This document shows, piece by piece, positions 8,728 to 16,685 of a DNA stretch of 64,000 nucleotides. The notes beneath the pieces were generated by a model, which did no database searches, was not told the DNA's origin, and saw only the letters and a program-made list of their open reading frames with translations. A program made the position numbers and the translations under genes. Source of the DNA: Streptomyces sp. WZ-12 (GTDB lineage Bacteria; Actinomycetota; Actinomycetes; Streptomycetales; Streptomycetaceae). Positions within the stretch are counted from its first letter, which is position 1; every line of letters starts with the position of its first letter. The stretch is from assembly GCF_028898845.1 (NCBI RefSeq), contig NZ_CP118574.1, forward strand, positions 1,178,001 through 1,242,000. Direction: 5' to 3'.

Positions 8728-9461
8728 GCGGGGTCGGGCTTGAGGACGTAGCCGACGCCGCGCACGGTGTGGATCATGGGTGGTCGGCCGGCGTCGACCT
8801 TCTTCCGCAGGTAGCTGATGTAGAGCTCGACGACATGGGCCCGGCCGCCGAAGTCGTAGGACCAGACCCGGTCGAGGATCTGGGCCTTGGAGAGCACCCG
8901 CCGCGGGTTGCGCATCAGGAAGCGGAGCAGTTCGAACTCGGTGCGGGACAGCTCGACGAGGTCGGCGCCGCGGAACACCTCCCGGGCCTCCTCGTCCATG
9001 ACGAGGTCCCCGACGACCAGCCGGTCCCCGGCCGGCTCCCGGGCCATGCCGGCCCGGCGCAGCAGTCCGCGCAGCCGGGCGATGACCTCTTCCAGGCTGA
9101 ACGGCTTGGTGACGTAGTCGTCGCCGCCTGCGGTGATGCCGGCGATCCGGTCCTCTACGGAGTCCCGGGCGGTCAGGAAGAGCACGCAGACGGTCTCCAC
9201 TTCCCGGCGCAGCAGGTGCAGGAGTTGGAGGCCGTCGGTGTCCGGCAGCATCCAGTCGAGGACGACGGCGTGCGGGCGGAAGGACCGGGCGGTGGCGAGC
9301 GCGGTGCCGCCGTCGGGTGCGGTACGGACCTCCCAGCCCTCGTCCGCCAGGGCGCCGGCGAGGACCTCGGTCAGGTCCGGTTCGTCGTCGATCACCAGGA
9401 CCCGGACCGGCGTGCCGTCGGCGGTGTTGAGGCGGGCGGGGGTGGTGCGGTGGTTCGTCAT
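8724..9461 (-). CDS. OmpR/PhoB-type response regulator
   Basis: A 245-residue regulator. The receiver domain is about residues 19-130 with acidic pocket DDE, phospho-acceptor D in VVLDWMLPD, and K in YVTKPF. The winged-helix DNA-binding domain covers ~150-243 (LSRTEFELLRFLMRNPRRVLSK, VELYISYLRKKVD, VRGVGYVL). The frame is open far upstream, but receiver homology supports the ATG at 9461. It is the first gene of the pair with the kinase and is divergent from the flavocytochrome operon. Direct repeats in the shared promoter (9516-9569) are plausible binding sites. Confidence 0.93.
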   Translation of the reverse strand: MTNHRTTPARLNTADGTPVRVLVIDDEPDLTEVLAGALADEGWEVRTAPDGGTALATARSFRPHAVVLDWMLPDTDGLQLLHLLRREVETVCVLFLTARDSVEDRIAGITAGGDDYVTKPFSLEEVIARLRGLLRRAGMAREPAGDRLVVGDLVMDEEAREVFRGADLVELSRTEFELLRFLMRNPRRVLSKAQILDRVWSYDFGGRAHVVELYISYLRKKVDAGRPPMIHTVRGVGYVLKPDPA

Positions 9462-9515
9462 CGTGCGTCCAGCATCCCCCGCTCCACTGTGCACCTGGTG
9501 CCCGGGGGCCTCTGA

Positions 9516-9569
9516 GTTTCCTGTGAATCCGGGGGCCGGGCCGCCGCTCAGAGGTTCCTCAGAAGTTCC
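9516..9569. promoter_or_regulatory. candidate response-regulator binding repeats in the divergent promoter
   Basis: GTTCC recurs at 9554-9558 and 9565-9569, an 11-bp period typical of OmpR/PhoB direct repeats. A related GTTTCC lies at 9516-9521. They sit in the 144-bp gap between the response regulator and the flavocytochrome gene, so a bound regulator could control both directions. Binding is inferred from spacing only. Confidence 0.4.
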
Positions 9570-9605
9570 GCTGGCACGCTGGCGGCCCCTCGGAAACGGA
9601 GCCCC

Positions 9606-10967
9606 ATGAGTGTCCTCGCCCCTCCCCGCACCGACGTCCCGAAGCGCCGGTCCGGGCGCCCGCCGGCCGTCGTGGCCCCGGTGCTGGCGCAGCTCGCCGT
9701 CTGGGCGGGCGCGGCCGGCGTCCTGGGCCTGTGGTGGGCGGACACCGCGTCGGTGACCGGGCCGGCGGGCTGGGTGACCGGCGCCGGCCGGATCACCGGA
9801 CTGCTGGCCGGATACGTCTGCGCGGTGCTGGTCGCGCTGATGGCGCGGGTGCCGCTGCTGGACCACACCGTCGGTACCGACCGGCTGGCCCGTTGGCACG
9901 CGAGGGGCGGGCGGTACGCCGTCGGCCTGGCGCTGGCCCACACCCTGCTGATCGTCTGGGGGTCCTCGCTCACCGTGCACAGCCCGGTGGTCCAGGAGAC
10001 CGCCACCCTGGTGCTGCACTACCCGGACATGCTCAAGGCCACCGCCGGGTTCCTGCTGCTGGTCGGCACCGGTGTGCTCTCCGCGCGCGCCGCCCGCCGC
10101 CGGCTGAGCTACGAAACCTGGCACTACCTGCACTGCCTCACCTACGCGGCGCTGTTCCTCACCTTCGGGCACCAGCTCTCCAACGGCGCGGACTTCGTGG
10201 GCAATCGGGCCGCGCAGTTGGCCTGGTACGCGCTGTACCTCACGGTGGCGGCCCTGGTGGCGTGGTACCGCTTCCTGCTCCCGCTGCGGCGGGCGCTACG
10301 CCACCGGCTCCGGGTGGCGCAGGTCCGTCCGGAGGCGCCGGGGGTGTTCTCGGTGCACGTCACGGGGCGGCGCCTGTTGGACCTGGGGGCCGAGCCCGGC
10401 CAGTTCTTCCGCTGGCGGTTCCTGGCACCCGGGCTGTGGTGGACCGCCACGCCCTACTCCCTGTCGGCGCCCCCGCACCCCGACCGGCTGCGGATCACGG
10501 TGAAGGCGGCCGGCGGCCACAGCGCGGCGCTGGCTCGGCTCCGGCCCGGTACCCGGGTCTGGGCGGAGGGTCCCTACGGGGCGTTCACCGCGGCCCGGCG
10601 CAGCGCCCCGAAGGTGCTGCTGCTGGCGGGCGGCGTCGGCATCACCCCGCTGCGCGCGCTCTTCGAGACCCTCCCCGGCGAGGTCACCCTGCTCTATCGG
10701 GCCCGCCGCCCCGAGGACCTCGCGCTGCGCGGGGAGCTCGACGCGATCGCCGCCGCCCGCGGCGCGGTGGTGCACTACTCCGTCAGTCAACCCGCCGGCG
10801 CCTCCTGGCCGTTGACGGCCCGCGCCCTCGGTCGGCTGGTGCCGGACCTGACGGCGCACGACGTCTACGTCTGCGGGCCGCCCGGCATGACCGAGGCCGC
10901 GCGCCGCGCCCTGCGGGCCGCCGGCGTGCCGCGGCGCCGCATCCACCACGAGTCCTTCGACTTCTGA
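9606..10967 (+). CDS. ferric-reductase-like transmembrane flavocytochrome
   Basis: A 453-residue membrane oxidoreductase. Six membrane segments fill residues ~25-225, with histidines in the core (RYAVGLALAHTLL, TWHYLHCLTYAALF, LTFGHQL) that fit haem ligation in ferric-reductase/NOX-type domains. An FAD-binding barrel follows (PYSLSAPP) and then an NAD(P)-binding domain (LLLAGGVGITPLRALFE, VYVCGPPGM). It would move electrons from NAD(P)H through FAD and haem across the membrane. The FMN-binding protein and ApbE downstream suggest that flavinylated protein is the acceptor. It starts 7 bases after a GGAG and heads a three-gene operon. Confidence 0.88.
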   Translation: MSVLAPPRTDVPKRRSGRPPAVVAPVLAQLAVWAGAAGVLGLWWADTASVTGPAGWVTGAGRITGLLAGYVCAVLVALMARVPLLDHTVGTDRLARWHARGGRYAVGLALAHTLLIVWGSSLTVHSPVVQETATLVLHYPDMLKATAGFLLLVGTGVLSARAARRRLSYETWHYLHCLTYAALFLTFGHQLSNGADFVGNRAAQLAWYALYLTVAALVAWYRFLLPLRRALRHRLRVAQVRPEAPGVFSVHVTGRRLLDLGAEPGQFFRWRFLAPGLWWTATPYSLSAPPHPDRLRITVKAAGGHSAALARLRPGTRVWAEGPYGAFTAARRSAPKVLLLAGGVGITPLRALFETLPGEVTLLYRARRPEDLALRGELDAIAAARGAVVHYSVSQPAGASWPLTARALGRLVPDLTAHDVYVCGPPGMTEAARRALRAAGVPRRRIHHESFDF

Positions 10968-11013
10968 CGCCTCCGTGCGTCCCGTCCCGATCCCCGTCCG
11001 CAAGGAGCCCCGC

Positions 11014-11436
11014 GTGCGCCGAGCCATCCTCACCACCGCGTCCACCGGTGCGCTGGTCGTCCTGCTGCTGTCGCTCAAACCGCACCAGCCGCCCGGCCTG
11101 CCGGCGGTCGCCGCGGCCCCGTCGCCGGCCGGTACCCGGCACCCCGGTGGCCGGCCCACCGACGGCACCTACACCGGCGCACCGGTCCCCACCCGCTACG
11201 GGACCGTGCAGGTCGCCGCCACGGTCAAGGGCGGCCGGCTGACGGCCGTGAAGGTGCTCCAGGTGCCCTCCGAAAGCGGGCGTGACCAGGAGATCGCCGC
11301 CTACGCGGTGCCCCGTCTGACCCAGGAGGCGCTGAGCGTCCACGGGGCCGCGATCGACGCGGTGTCCGGTGCCAGCTACACCAGCGCGGGCTATGTCCGG
11401 TCGCTCCAGAGCGCGTTGGACCGGGCCGGTGCCTGA
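11014..11436 (+). CDS. exported FMN-binding domain protein
   Basis: A 140-residue protein with an N-terminal signal/anchor segment (ILTTASTGALVVLLLSL), a Pro/Ala linker and an FMN_bind domain (residues ~55-140). The SGASYTSAGY region matches the site where ApbE attaches FMN covalently to Ser/Thr. The GTG at 11014 is chosen because AAGGAG lies 6 bases upstream; an upstream GTG at 10975 lacks a site. It lies 46 bp after the flavocytochrome gene and overlaps apbE. Its likely role is an extracytoplasmic flavin carrier. Confidence 0.85.
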   Translation: MRRAILTTASTGALVVLLLSLKPHQPPGLPAVAAAPSPAGTRHPGGRPTDGTYTGAPVPTRYGTVQVAATVKGGRLTAVKVLQVPSESGRDQEIAAYAVPRLTQEALSVHGAAIDAVSGASYTSAGYVRSLQSALDRAGA

Positions 11437-12241
11437 CCGCGCCCGGCCCGGACGGGCGCCGGAGCAGCGGGACACCGGGCTGCGGCACGTCGAGCACGTG
11501 ATGGGGACGGTGTTCTCCTTCGACGTCCGCGCTCCCGTATTGCCGGGCGTGGCGGCCGCGTTGGAGGACGCGGTGGCCTGGCTGCACCACGTCGACCGGG
11601 TCTTCTCCCCCTACCGCCCGGACAGCGTGGTGAGCCGCCTGGCCCGCGGCGCCGCGCGGCCCGAGGACTGCTCGGCGGAGGTGCGCGAGGTCCTCGCCCG
11701 GTGCGAGGCGGCCCGGCGCGCCACGGGCGGCTGGTTCAGCCCGGTCGCCGGCGGCACCCTCGACCCGTCGGGCCTGGTCAAGGGGTGGGCGGTGGAGCGG
11801 GCCGCGGAACGGCTCCGGGCCGCGGGCGCGCGGCACGTGTGCGTCAACGGAGGCGGCGACCTGCAGTGCTTCGGCGGCTCGGCGCCCGGGATGCCCTGGC
11901 GGATCGGCCTCGCCCATCCGTTGCGCGCGGACGCCCTGTGCGCGGTCGTCACCGGCTACGACCTGGCCGTGGCCACCTCCGGCACCGCCGAGCGCGGCCC
12001 GCACATCCTGGACCCGCACACCCGGGCTCCGGCCCGCGGGCCCGCCGCCGTGACCGTCGTCGGCCGCCGGCTGACCACGACCGACGCCTACGCCACGGCT
12101 GCCTTCGCGATGGACGCGAAGGCAGCCGACTGGTTGGAATCCCTGCCCGGTCACGAGGCGTTGGCGGTCACCCGGGACGGCGGGTCGTGGCACACCGCGG
12201 GCTTCCCCCACTGGGGCACGCCGCTGGTCGCCGGCTCCTGA
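11429..12241 (+). CDS. apbE: FAD:protein FMN transferase (ApbE family)
   Basis: A 270-residue ApbE enzyme that transfers FMN from FAD onto Ser/Thr of target proteins. Family motifs are present: HVMGTVFSFDV at the start, DRVFSPYRPDS, LDPSGLVKGWAVERAA, VNGGGDLQCFG, ATSGTAERG with HILDPHTR, and TTTDAYATAAFAMD. The GTG start overlaps the stop of the FMN-binding gene by 8 bases, implying translational coupling and a direct enzyme-substrate pair. There is no clear signal peptide, so modification may occur inside before export, or the start may be further upstream. Confidence 0.9.
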   Translation: MPDRARPGRAPEQRDTGLRHVEHVMGTVFSFDVRAPVLPGVAAALEDAVAWLHHVDRVFSPYRPDSVVSRLARGAARPEDCSAEVREVLARCEAARRATGGWFSPVAGGTLDPSGLVKGWAVERAAERLRAAGARHVCVNGGGDLQCFGGSAPGMPWRIGLAHPLRADALCAVVTGYDLAVATSGTAERGPHILDPHTRAPARGPAAVTVVGRRLTTTDAYATAAFAMDAKAADWLESLPGHEALAVTRDGGSWHTAGFPHWGTPLVAGS

Positions 12242-12262
12242 CCACGGCGCGGGCGGCGGTGC

Positions 12263-13951
12263 TCACCGCAGCGGCACCGTCAGCTCGGCCGGGGCGTTCG
12301 CCGGGGAGCCGAAGGCCACAGTGCTGCCGCGCGGGGTGCGCCCCCCGTAGAGCGGGTCCGCGGTGTCCAGGACCAGGGCCAGGTGGTGGCCGGCGGGGAT
12401 GTCGTAGGCGGTGGGGAAGAGGCTGACGTCGAGGGGGACGGGGCGGCCGGGCCGGGTGTCGGTCCAGCTCTGGGGGGCGTGGGAGATCAGCTTGCCGATG
12501 CCGAGCGCGTTGACGTCGTAGAGGTAGGCGAAGGCGGTGCCCTGGGGGGCGGAGGCGGTGACGGTGGTGCGCAAGTGGGCGGCGCCGCGCAGGTGTTGGG
12601 TCGTCGCGTAGGGCGAAGACTGCCAGACCGCGGCGGAGCGGCGGGACAGCAGCGGGACGGCGACGGTGGGCGGCAGGCCGACGACCTGGTCGAGGGCGCC
12701 GGAGAGCTCGGCGATGCCGCCGTCGGCGCCCGAGTCGGTGCCGCCGGCCACCTGCCGCGTCCAGCCGGTCGGGGCGGCGCCGGTGGCGAGCGTGCCGGTC
12801 CCGTGGGAGTCGGGTCGGCCCAACGACAGGTGTTCCGTACGGGAGTTGACGGACTGCCAGTTGGGGTAGTCCTCCTGGACGCCGGTCGGTCGGACCTGGA
12901 GCTGCACCCCTTCGCGCGTGGCGGGGGTCGGGGCGGCGCCCTTGAGGTGGCGGTCGAGCCAGTGGCGGGCGCTGGTCCAGGTGGCGTTGGGCAGGCCGAG
13001 CAGGCTGGTCAACTCCTGCGTGGCGTGGTCACCGGGGCGCAGTTCGAGCCGCTTGGGCACGGTCAGCCGCTGGTAGAAGGCGGTCATCTGGCCGGGGTTG
13101 AAGATGCTGTCGCCCCAGGCGTTGGCGAGGAAGACCGCGGTGCCGTGGGCGTTGATGCGGTCCACGTAGGTGGCCGGGGAGCGGGTGTGCGCCCACTGGA
13201 CGACGCGGGGCATGTCGCGGTCGGCGAAGAGGTCGGACAGCGTCCGGGAGAACTCGGGGCCGCGGCGGCCGGTGGGGATCTGGATGGCGGCGAGCAGGCC
13301 GGCGGCCTGGAGGTGCCGGGTGCGGCCGCTGTAGAGCGCGTCGGTCAGGTCCGCCCAACCGCTGAGCGAGGCGACCGCCTTGACCCGCGGGTCAAAGGCC
13401 GCGCCCATCAGCGTCAGGCCGCCGCCCAGCGAGAGGCCGACCATGCCGATGCGGCCGCGGTCGGACGGGGTGTGGGCGAGGGACCAGTCGATCACCGAGG
13501 AGATGTCGCCCACGTCCTTGGGGCCCGCGACGTCGATCTTCCCGCCGGAGGCCCAGAAGCCGCGCACGGTGTACGTCACGGCGACGTAGCCGTCGGCGGC
13601 CAACGCCCTGCCCTGGGCCACGTACTCCAGGTCGTTCTGCCCCCAACTGGCCGGCTGGACGACCAGCGGGTAGTGGCCGTTGCGGTCGGCGCCGGGGGTG
13701 CCGGGCGCGGGGGTGAAGACATCGGCCTTGAGGACGGTGCCGTCCTTCATCGGGATGTCGACCAGGCGGAAGGCCGGGGCGGCGGACGCGCCGGCGGTGG
13801 CGGACGCGGGCCGTTCCCCGCCGGTCGCCGCCGCGGGACCGGCGGGCACGCCGACGGCCAGGGCGAGGGCAACTGCCGCCGCGCACAGGGACGTTGCCGT
13901 GCGTCGTCGTCGGCCGAGGGGGTTGCCTGCGGTACGGCGGGGTCGCGCCAT
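12263..13951 (-). CDS. secreted CocE/NonD-type alpha/beta hydrolase (X-Pro dipeptidyl-peptidase family)
   Basis: A 562-residue protein with a signal peptide (RRRTATSLCAAAVALALAVGV, cleavage near AAATGG). The alpha/beta-hydrolase core shows nucleophile motif GLSLGGG at about residue 178, then DPRVKAV. The C-terminal jelly-roll domain of the CocE/XPDAP family is visible (ALVLDTADPLYGG). Family members cleave X-Pro dipeptides or esters. The ATG at 13951 precedes the signal peptide; the frame is open another 48 codons upstream without homology. It is convergent with apbE, 21 bp away. Substrate cannot be told from sequence. Confidence 0.85.
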   Translation of the reverse strand: MARPRRTAGNPLGRRRRTATSLCAAAVALALAVGVPAGPAAATGGERPASATAGASAAPAFRLVDIPMKDGTVLKADVFTPAPGTPGADRNGHYPLVVQPASWGQNDLEYVAQGRALAADGYVAVTYTVRGFWASGGKIDVAGPKDVGDISSVIDWSLAHTPSDRGRIGMVGLSLGGGLTLMGAAFDPRVKAVASLSGWADLTDALYSGRTRHLQAAGLLAAIQIPTGRRGPEFSRTLSDLFADRDMPRVVQWAHTRSPATYVDRINAHGTAVFLANAWGDSIFNPGQMTAFYQRLTVPKRLELRPGDHATQELTSLLGLPNATWTSARHWLDRHLKGAAPTPATREGVQLQVRPTGVQEDYPNWQSVNSRTEHLSLGRPDSHGTGTLATGAAPTGWTRQVAGGTDSGADGGIAELSGALDQVVGLPPTVAVPLLSRRSAAVWQSSPYATTQHLRGAAHLRTTVTASAPQGTAFAYLYDVNALGIGKLISHAPQSWTDTRPGRPVPLDVSLFPTAYDIPAGHHLALVLDTADPLYGGRTPRGSTVAFGSPANAPAELTVPLR

Positions 13952-14153
13952 CGGTGCTCCAGGGGGGTCTGACCACGGCGCCACAATGGCGTCCGTAGGG
14001 TGCGGTGATCGGGAGCGTAGGGCCGCCCGACGCCCCCGGACGAGATCATGATCAGCCAAATTACCGACGGGTAATGCACCGCTACCGGCGGCCACTTGGG
14101 GGCCAGTGCGAGGCGATATGCGTGGGATACGGCAAATGGTTTAGGGTACCCGG

Positions 14154-14477
14154 ATGATCTTTATCGTTGTGAAGTTTCCCGTGAAGCCCGAGCACGTCGA
14201 GGAGTGGCCCGAGAAGGTCGCCGCGTTCACCCGCGCCACCCGGGAGGAGCCCGGCAACCTGTGGTTCGAGTGGTCGCGCAGCATCGAGGACCCGAACACC
14301 TTCGTGCTGGTCGAGGCGTTCCAGGACGACGCCGGCGAGGCGCACGTCAACTCCGACCACTTCCGCGCCGGCCTGGAGGCGATGCGTCCGCTGCTGCGCC
14401 GCACTCCCGACATCGTGAGCACCACGATCCCGGGCGCCGAGGGCTGGAGCGCGATGGGCGAGCTGGCCATCGGCTGA
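14154..14477 (+). CDS. antibiotic biosynthesis monooxygenase (ABM) domain protein
   Basis: A 107-residue dimeric alpha/beta-barrel protein of the ABM/YgiN type (MIFIVVKFPVKPEHVEEW, LWFEWSRSIEDPNTFVLVEAF, HFRAGLEAM). These cofactor-free proteins act as quinol monooxygenases or as small stress proteins. A TAGGGT -10-like hexamer ends 6 bases before the ATG, so the transcript may be leaderless. It is convergent with the luciferase-like gene. Confidence 0.82.
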   Translation: MIFIVVKFPVKPEHVEEWPEKVAAFTRATREEPGNLWFEWSRSIEDPNTFVLVEAFQDDAGEAHVNSDHFRAGLEAMRPLLRRTPDIVSTTIPGAEGWSAMGELAIG

Positions 14478-14525
14478 ACACCCGCGCGGCGGTTCGCCTG
14501 CGGTGAGGCGCGGGCGCGCGGTGGT

Positions 14526-15512
14526 TCAGCGGAGCCCGGGGGCGACCTCGGACGCGAAGAGGTGGAGCGAGCGCAGGGTCCGGCCCGGGCCGGGGTCGAC
14601 CGGGTGCACCTGGATGATCAGGTCGGTGGCGAGGGGCAGCAGGCGGTCGGCGCGCAGCGCGGCGAGGACCTCGTCCGGAGTGCCGACGCAACTGTCGTTG
14701 CGGGCGCCGCGGGCGGCTTCCGGGCCGGTCCGCGCGGCGAGGCGGGCGAATCCGGCCTCGGCGTCGGCCCACGCCCCGGCGCGGGTGGGCGCGACGTAGA
14801 CGGAGCGGGACAGCCCGATCCGCGGGGCGGAGTCCGGATGCTTCCAGTGCGCCAAGTATGCCTCTACGAGCGGGAGTTGGGCCTCATCGAGCGGAGTGCC
14901 GGGCGGCGCCGAGCGGCCACCCGGGACGGGGCTGACCGAGGTGCGGGCCAGCAGCAGCCCGCTGCCGTGCTCCGCCGCCCGCACCGCGCCGGGCACGCCG
15001 AACGTGGCCTCCCACAGCCGGTCGGCCAGCCCGGGCGCCGGCGGGAACAACGCGGGCCCGCCGGGCGCCAACTCCGCGCCGGCCAGGGCGTCGCGCACCA
15101 CCCGCAGACCGTCGGCGTAGGCGGCCCGGCGGTCCGCCGGGGAGCGGCCGAAGAGGCCGGAGACGAGCGCGCCGCCCCCGGTGCCGAGGCCGAGTTCCAG
15201 GCGTCCGCCGCTGAGCGTGTCGAGCACCGCGGCGTCCTCGGCGAGCCGCAGCGGGTCCTCCAGCGGCAGGGTGATGATGCCGGTGCCGAGCCGGAGCAGT
15301 CGGGTACGGGCCGCCGCGGCGGCGAGGAAGACCAGCGGCGAGGGCAGTCCGCCGTCCTGGCGGGCGTGGTGCTGGGCGACCCAGCCGCTGGCGAAGCCCC
15401 GTTCCTCCGCCGCGGTGAGCAGCTCCAGCGCCTGCGCATAGAGCGCGGTCGGCGGCGCGTCGTCCACGAGACGGGTGAACACGCCCAGGCGGAGCGGTGG
15501 TTGTGCGGTCAT
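14526..15512 (-). CDS. LLM-class flavin-dependent oxidoreductase (MsnO8-type)
   Basis: A 328-residue bacterial-luciferase-like protein with a TIM-barrel (LGVFTRLVDD, GFASGWVAQHH, RLGTGIITLPLEDPLRLAEDAAVLDTLSGGRLELGLGTGG). The GGRLELGLG segment is the family hallmark. The substrate is unknown. An IS481-family element lies 94 bp upstream of its start, between it and the same-strand DUF72 gene, so its transcription may have been altered by the insertion. Confidence 0.88.
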   Translation of the reverse strand: MTAQPPLRLGVFTRLVDDAPPTALYAQALELLTAAEERGFASGWVAQHHARQDGGLPSPLVFLAAAAARTRLLRLGTGIITLPLEDPLRLAEDAAVLDTLSGGRLELGLGTGGGALVSGLFGRSPADRRAAYADGLRVVRDALAGAELAPGGPALFPPAPGLADRLWEATFGVPGAVRAAEHGSGLLLARTSVSPVPGGRSAPPGTPLDEAQLPLVEAYLAHWKHPDSAPRIGLSRSVYVAPTRAGAWADAEAGFARLAARTGPEAARGARNDSCVGTPDEVLAALRADRLLPLATDLIIQVHPVDPGPGRTLRSLHLFASEVAPGLR

Positions 15513-15605
15513 CCGGTCCTCTCGTTCGGCGCGGGCGGCCAGGTGGCGGAGCGCCCGCGGGGTGCGGCAGGTGTCGGCGGGGTATCCCTGCCCGCTGGTG
15601 AGCGC

Positions 15606-15611
15606 CCTAGC
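15606..15611. repeat. left 6-bp target-site duplication of the IS481-family element
   Basis: CCTAGC, identical to 16680-16685. It fits the NCTAGN target known for IS481. Confidence 0.9.
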
Positions 15612-16560
15612 TGTATTGACCCGTGAGGTTGGGGACGCGGCTGGCGGGTGGCTGACCTTTCAGCGCGGTGTGTCCGCGGTGGTGATTGTAGGTGTGCAGC
15701 CAGGCGGGGTAGGCGTCGCGTCGTTCCTGCTCGGTGCGGTAGGGCTTGGCGTAGGCCCATTCGTCGAGCAGGGTGCGGTTCAGGCGCTCGACTTTGCCGT
15801 TGGTCTGGGGCCGGTAGGGTCGGGTGCGCTTGTGGGCGATGCCTGCGGCGGCCAAGGCATCGCGCCACAGGTGGGACTTGTAGCAGGAGCCGTTGTCGGT
15901 CAGGACCCGCTCGACAGTGATCCCGCACGAGGTGAAGAACTCCTGGGCCCGGGTCCAGAAGGCGGTCGCGGTCTCCTTCTTCTCGTCGGTCAGGATCTCG
16001 CTGTAGGCGAGGCGGGAGTGGTCGTCGACGGCGGTGTGGATGTAGCTGTAGCCGGTGCCGGAACGGGTTTTGCGGCCGGCGTGGCGGCCCAGCACCTTGT
16101 GTCCGCCGCCGTCGGGGATGTTGCCGAGTTTCTTGATGTCCACGTGCACCAGCTCGCCGGGCCGTTCGCGTTCGTAGCGGCGTATGGCTCGGCTGGTCGC
16201 GCGGTCCAGGTGCGTGAGCCGGGCCAGCTGGTAGCGGGTCAGCACTCGATGCACCGTTGAGGGGACCAGGCCGAGCAGGCCGGCGATGCGGGCTGGCCCC
16301 CAGCGGCGCAGGATGCGGAGCTTGATGATCCGGCGTTCGGTGCGGGTCGGTGTCCGGCGTGGGCTGTGGTGGGGGCGGGAGGAGCGGTCGGTCATGCCGG
16401 CCTCGCCCAGGACTCGGTAGCGGCCGGCCCATCGTTGGGCCGTGGTCGGGGAGACCTGGAAGCGTTCGGCGGCCCGCCGTAGGGTCCAGCCGTCCTCGAC
16501 GACGCAGCGGGCCAGACGCAGCCGGCCGGTCTCGGTCAGGGGTGCATTACGGTGGGGCAC
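15607..16560 (-). CDS. IS481-family transposase
   Basis: A 317-residue DDE transposase. The N-terminal helix-turn-helix pair (ERFQVSPTTAQRWAGRYR; PARIAGLLGLVPSTVHRVL) is followed by an integrase core: HVDIKKLGNI (first D), VDDHSRLAYSEI, VLTDNGSCYKS (second D) and PQTNGKVERLNRTLLDEWAYA (E). The start is taken as GTG at 16560 (PHRNAPLTETGRLRL), the usual N-terminus; the frame is open 12 codons further. The last codon straddles the element end and the stop TAG comes from the CTAG target site. Confidence 0.92.
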   Translation of the reverse strand: MPHRNAPLTETGRLRLARCVVEDGWTLRRAAERFQVSPTTAQRWAGRYRVLGEAGMTDRSSRPHHSPRRTPTRTERRIIKLRILRRWGPARIAGLLGLVPSTVHRVLTRYQLARLTHLDRATSRAIRRYERERPGELVHVDIKKLGNIPDGGGHKVLGRHAGRKTRSGTGYSYIHTAVDDHSRLAYSEILTDEKKETATAFWTRAQEFFTSCGITVERVLTDNGSCYKSHLWRDALAAAGIAHKRTRPYRPQTNGKVERLNRTLLDEWAYAKPYRTEQERRDAYPAWLHTYNHHRGHTALKGQPPASRVPNLTGQYS

Positions 16561-16679
16561 GAGGGCCTTTCGGTCGGTGTAGACGTCGCAATCCACACCG
16601 AACCCGGAAGGCCCTCACCCGTTCAAGATCCCGCAACCGAGACCTGCATCACCCGTCCACAACCTCCCGGGACAGAACA
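15612..16679 (-). mobile_element. IS481-family insertion sequence, 1068 bp, apparently intact
   Basis: The element runs from TGTATTGACCCGTGAGG to a right end ending CCGGGACAGAACA. Its terminal ~28 bases are imperfect inverted repeats, with the conserved core GAGGTTG/GTGGACG at both ends. It is bordered by a perfect 6-bp duplication, CCTAGC. One undamaged transposase fills it. The right duplication supplies the TAG stop of the DUF72 gene and the left one supplies the TAG stop of the transposase. Perfect duplications and an intact transposase suggest recent movement. Confidence 0.92.
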
Positions 16680-16685
16680 CCTAGC
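16680..16685. repeat. right 6-bp target-site duplication of the IS481-family element
   Basis: CCTAGC, identical to 15606-15611. Its complement includes the TAG stop of the DUF72 gene. Confidence 0.9.

Noticed and set aside
12383..13972. Long plus-strand frame opposite the CocE-type gene
   Set aside because: It is the antisense shadow of a gene with signal peptide and hydrolase motifs; its translation is Gly/Val-rich with no domain.
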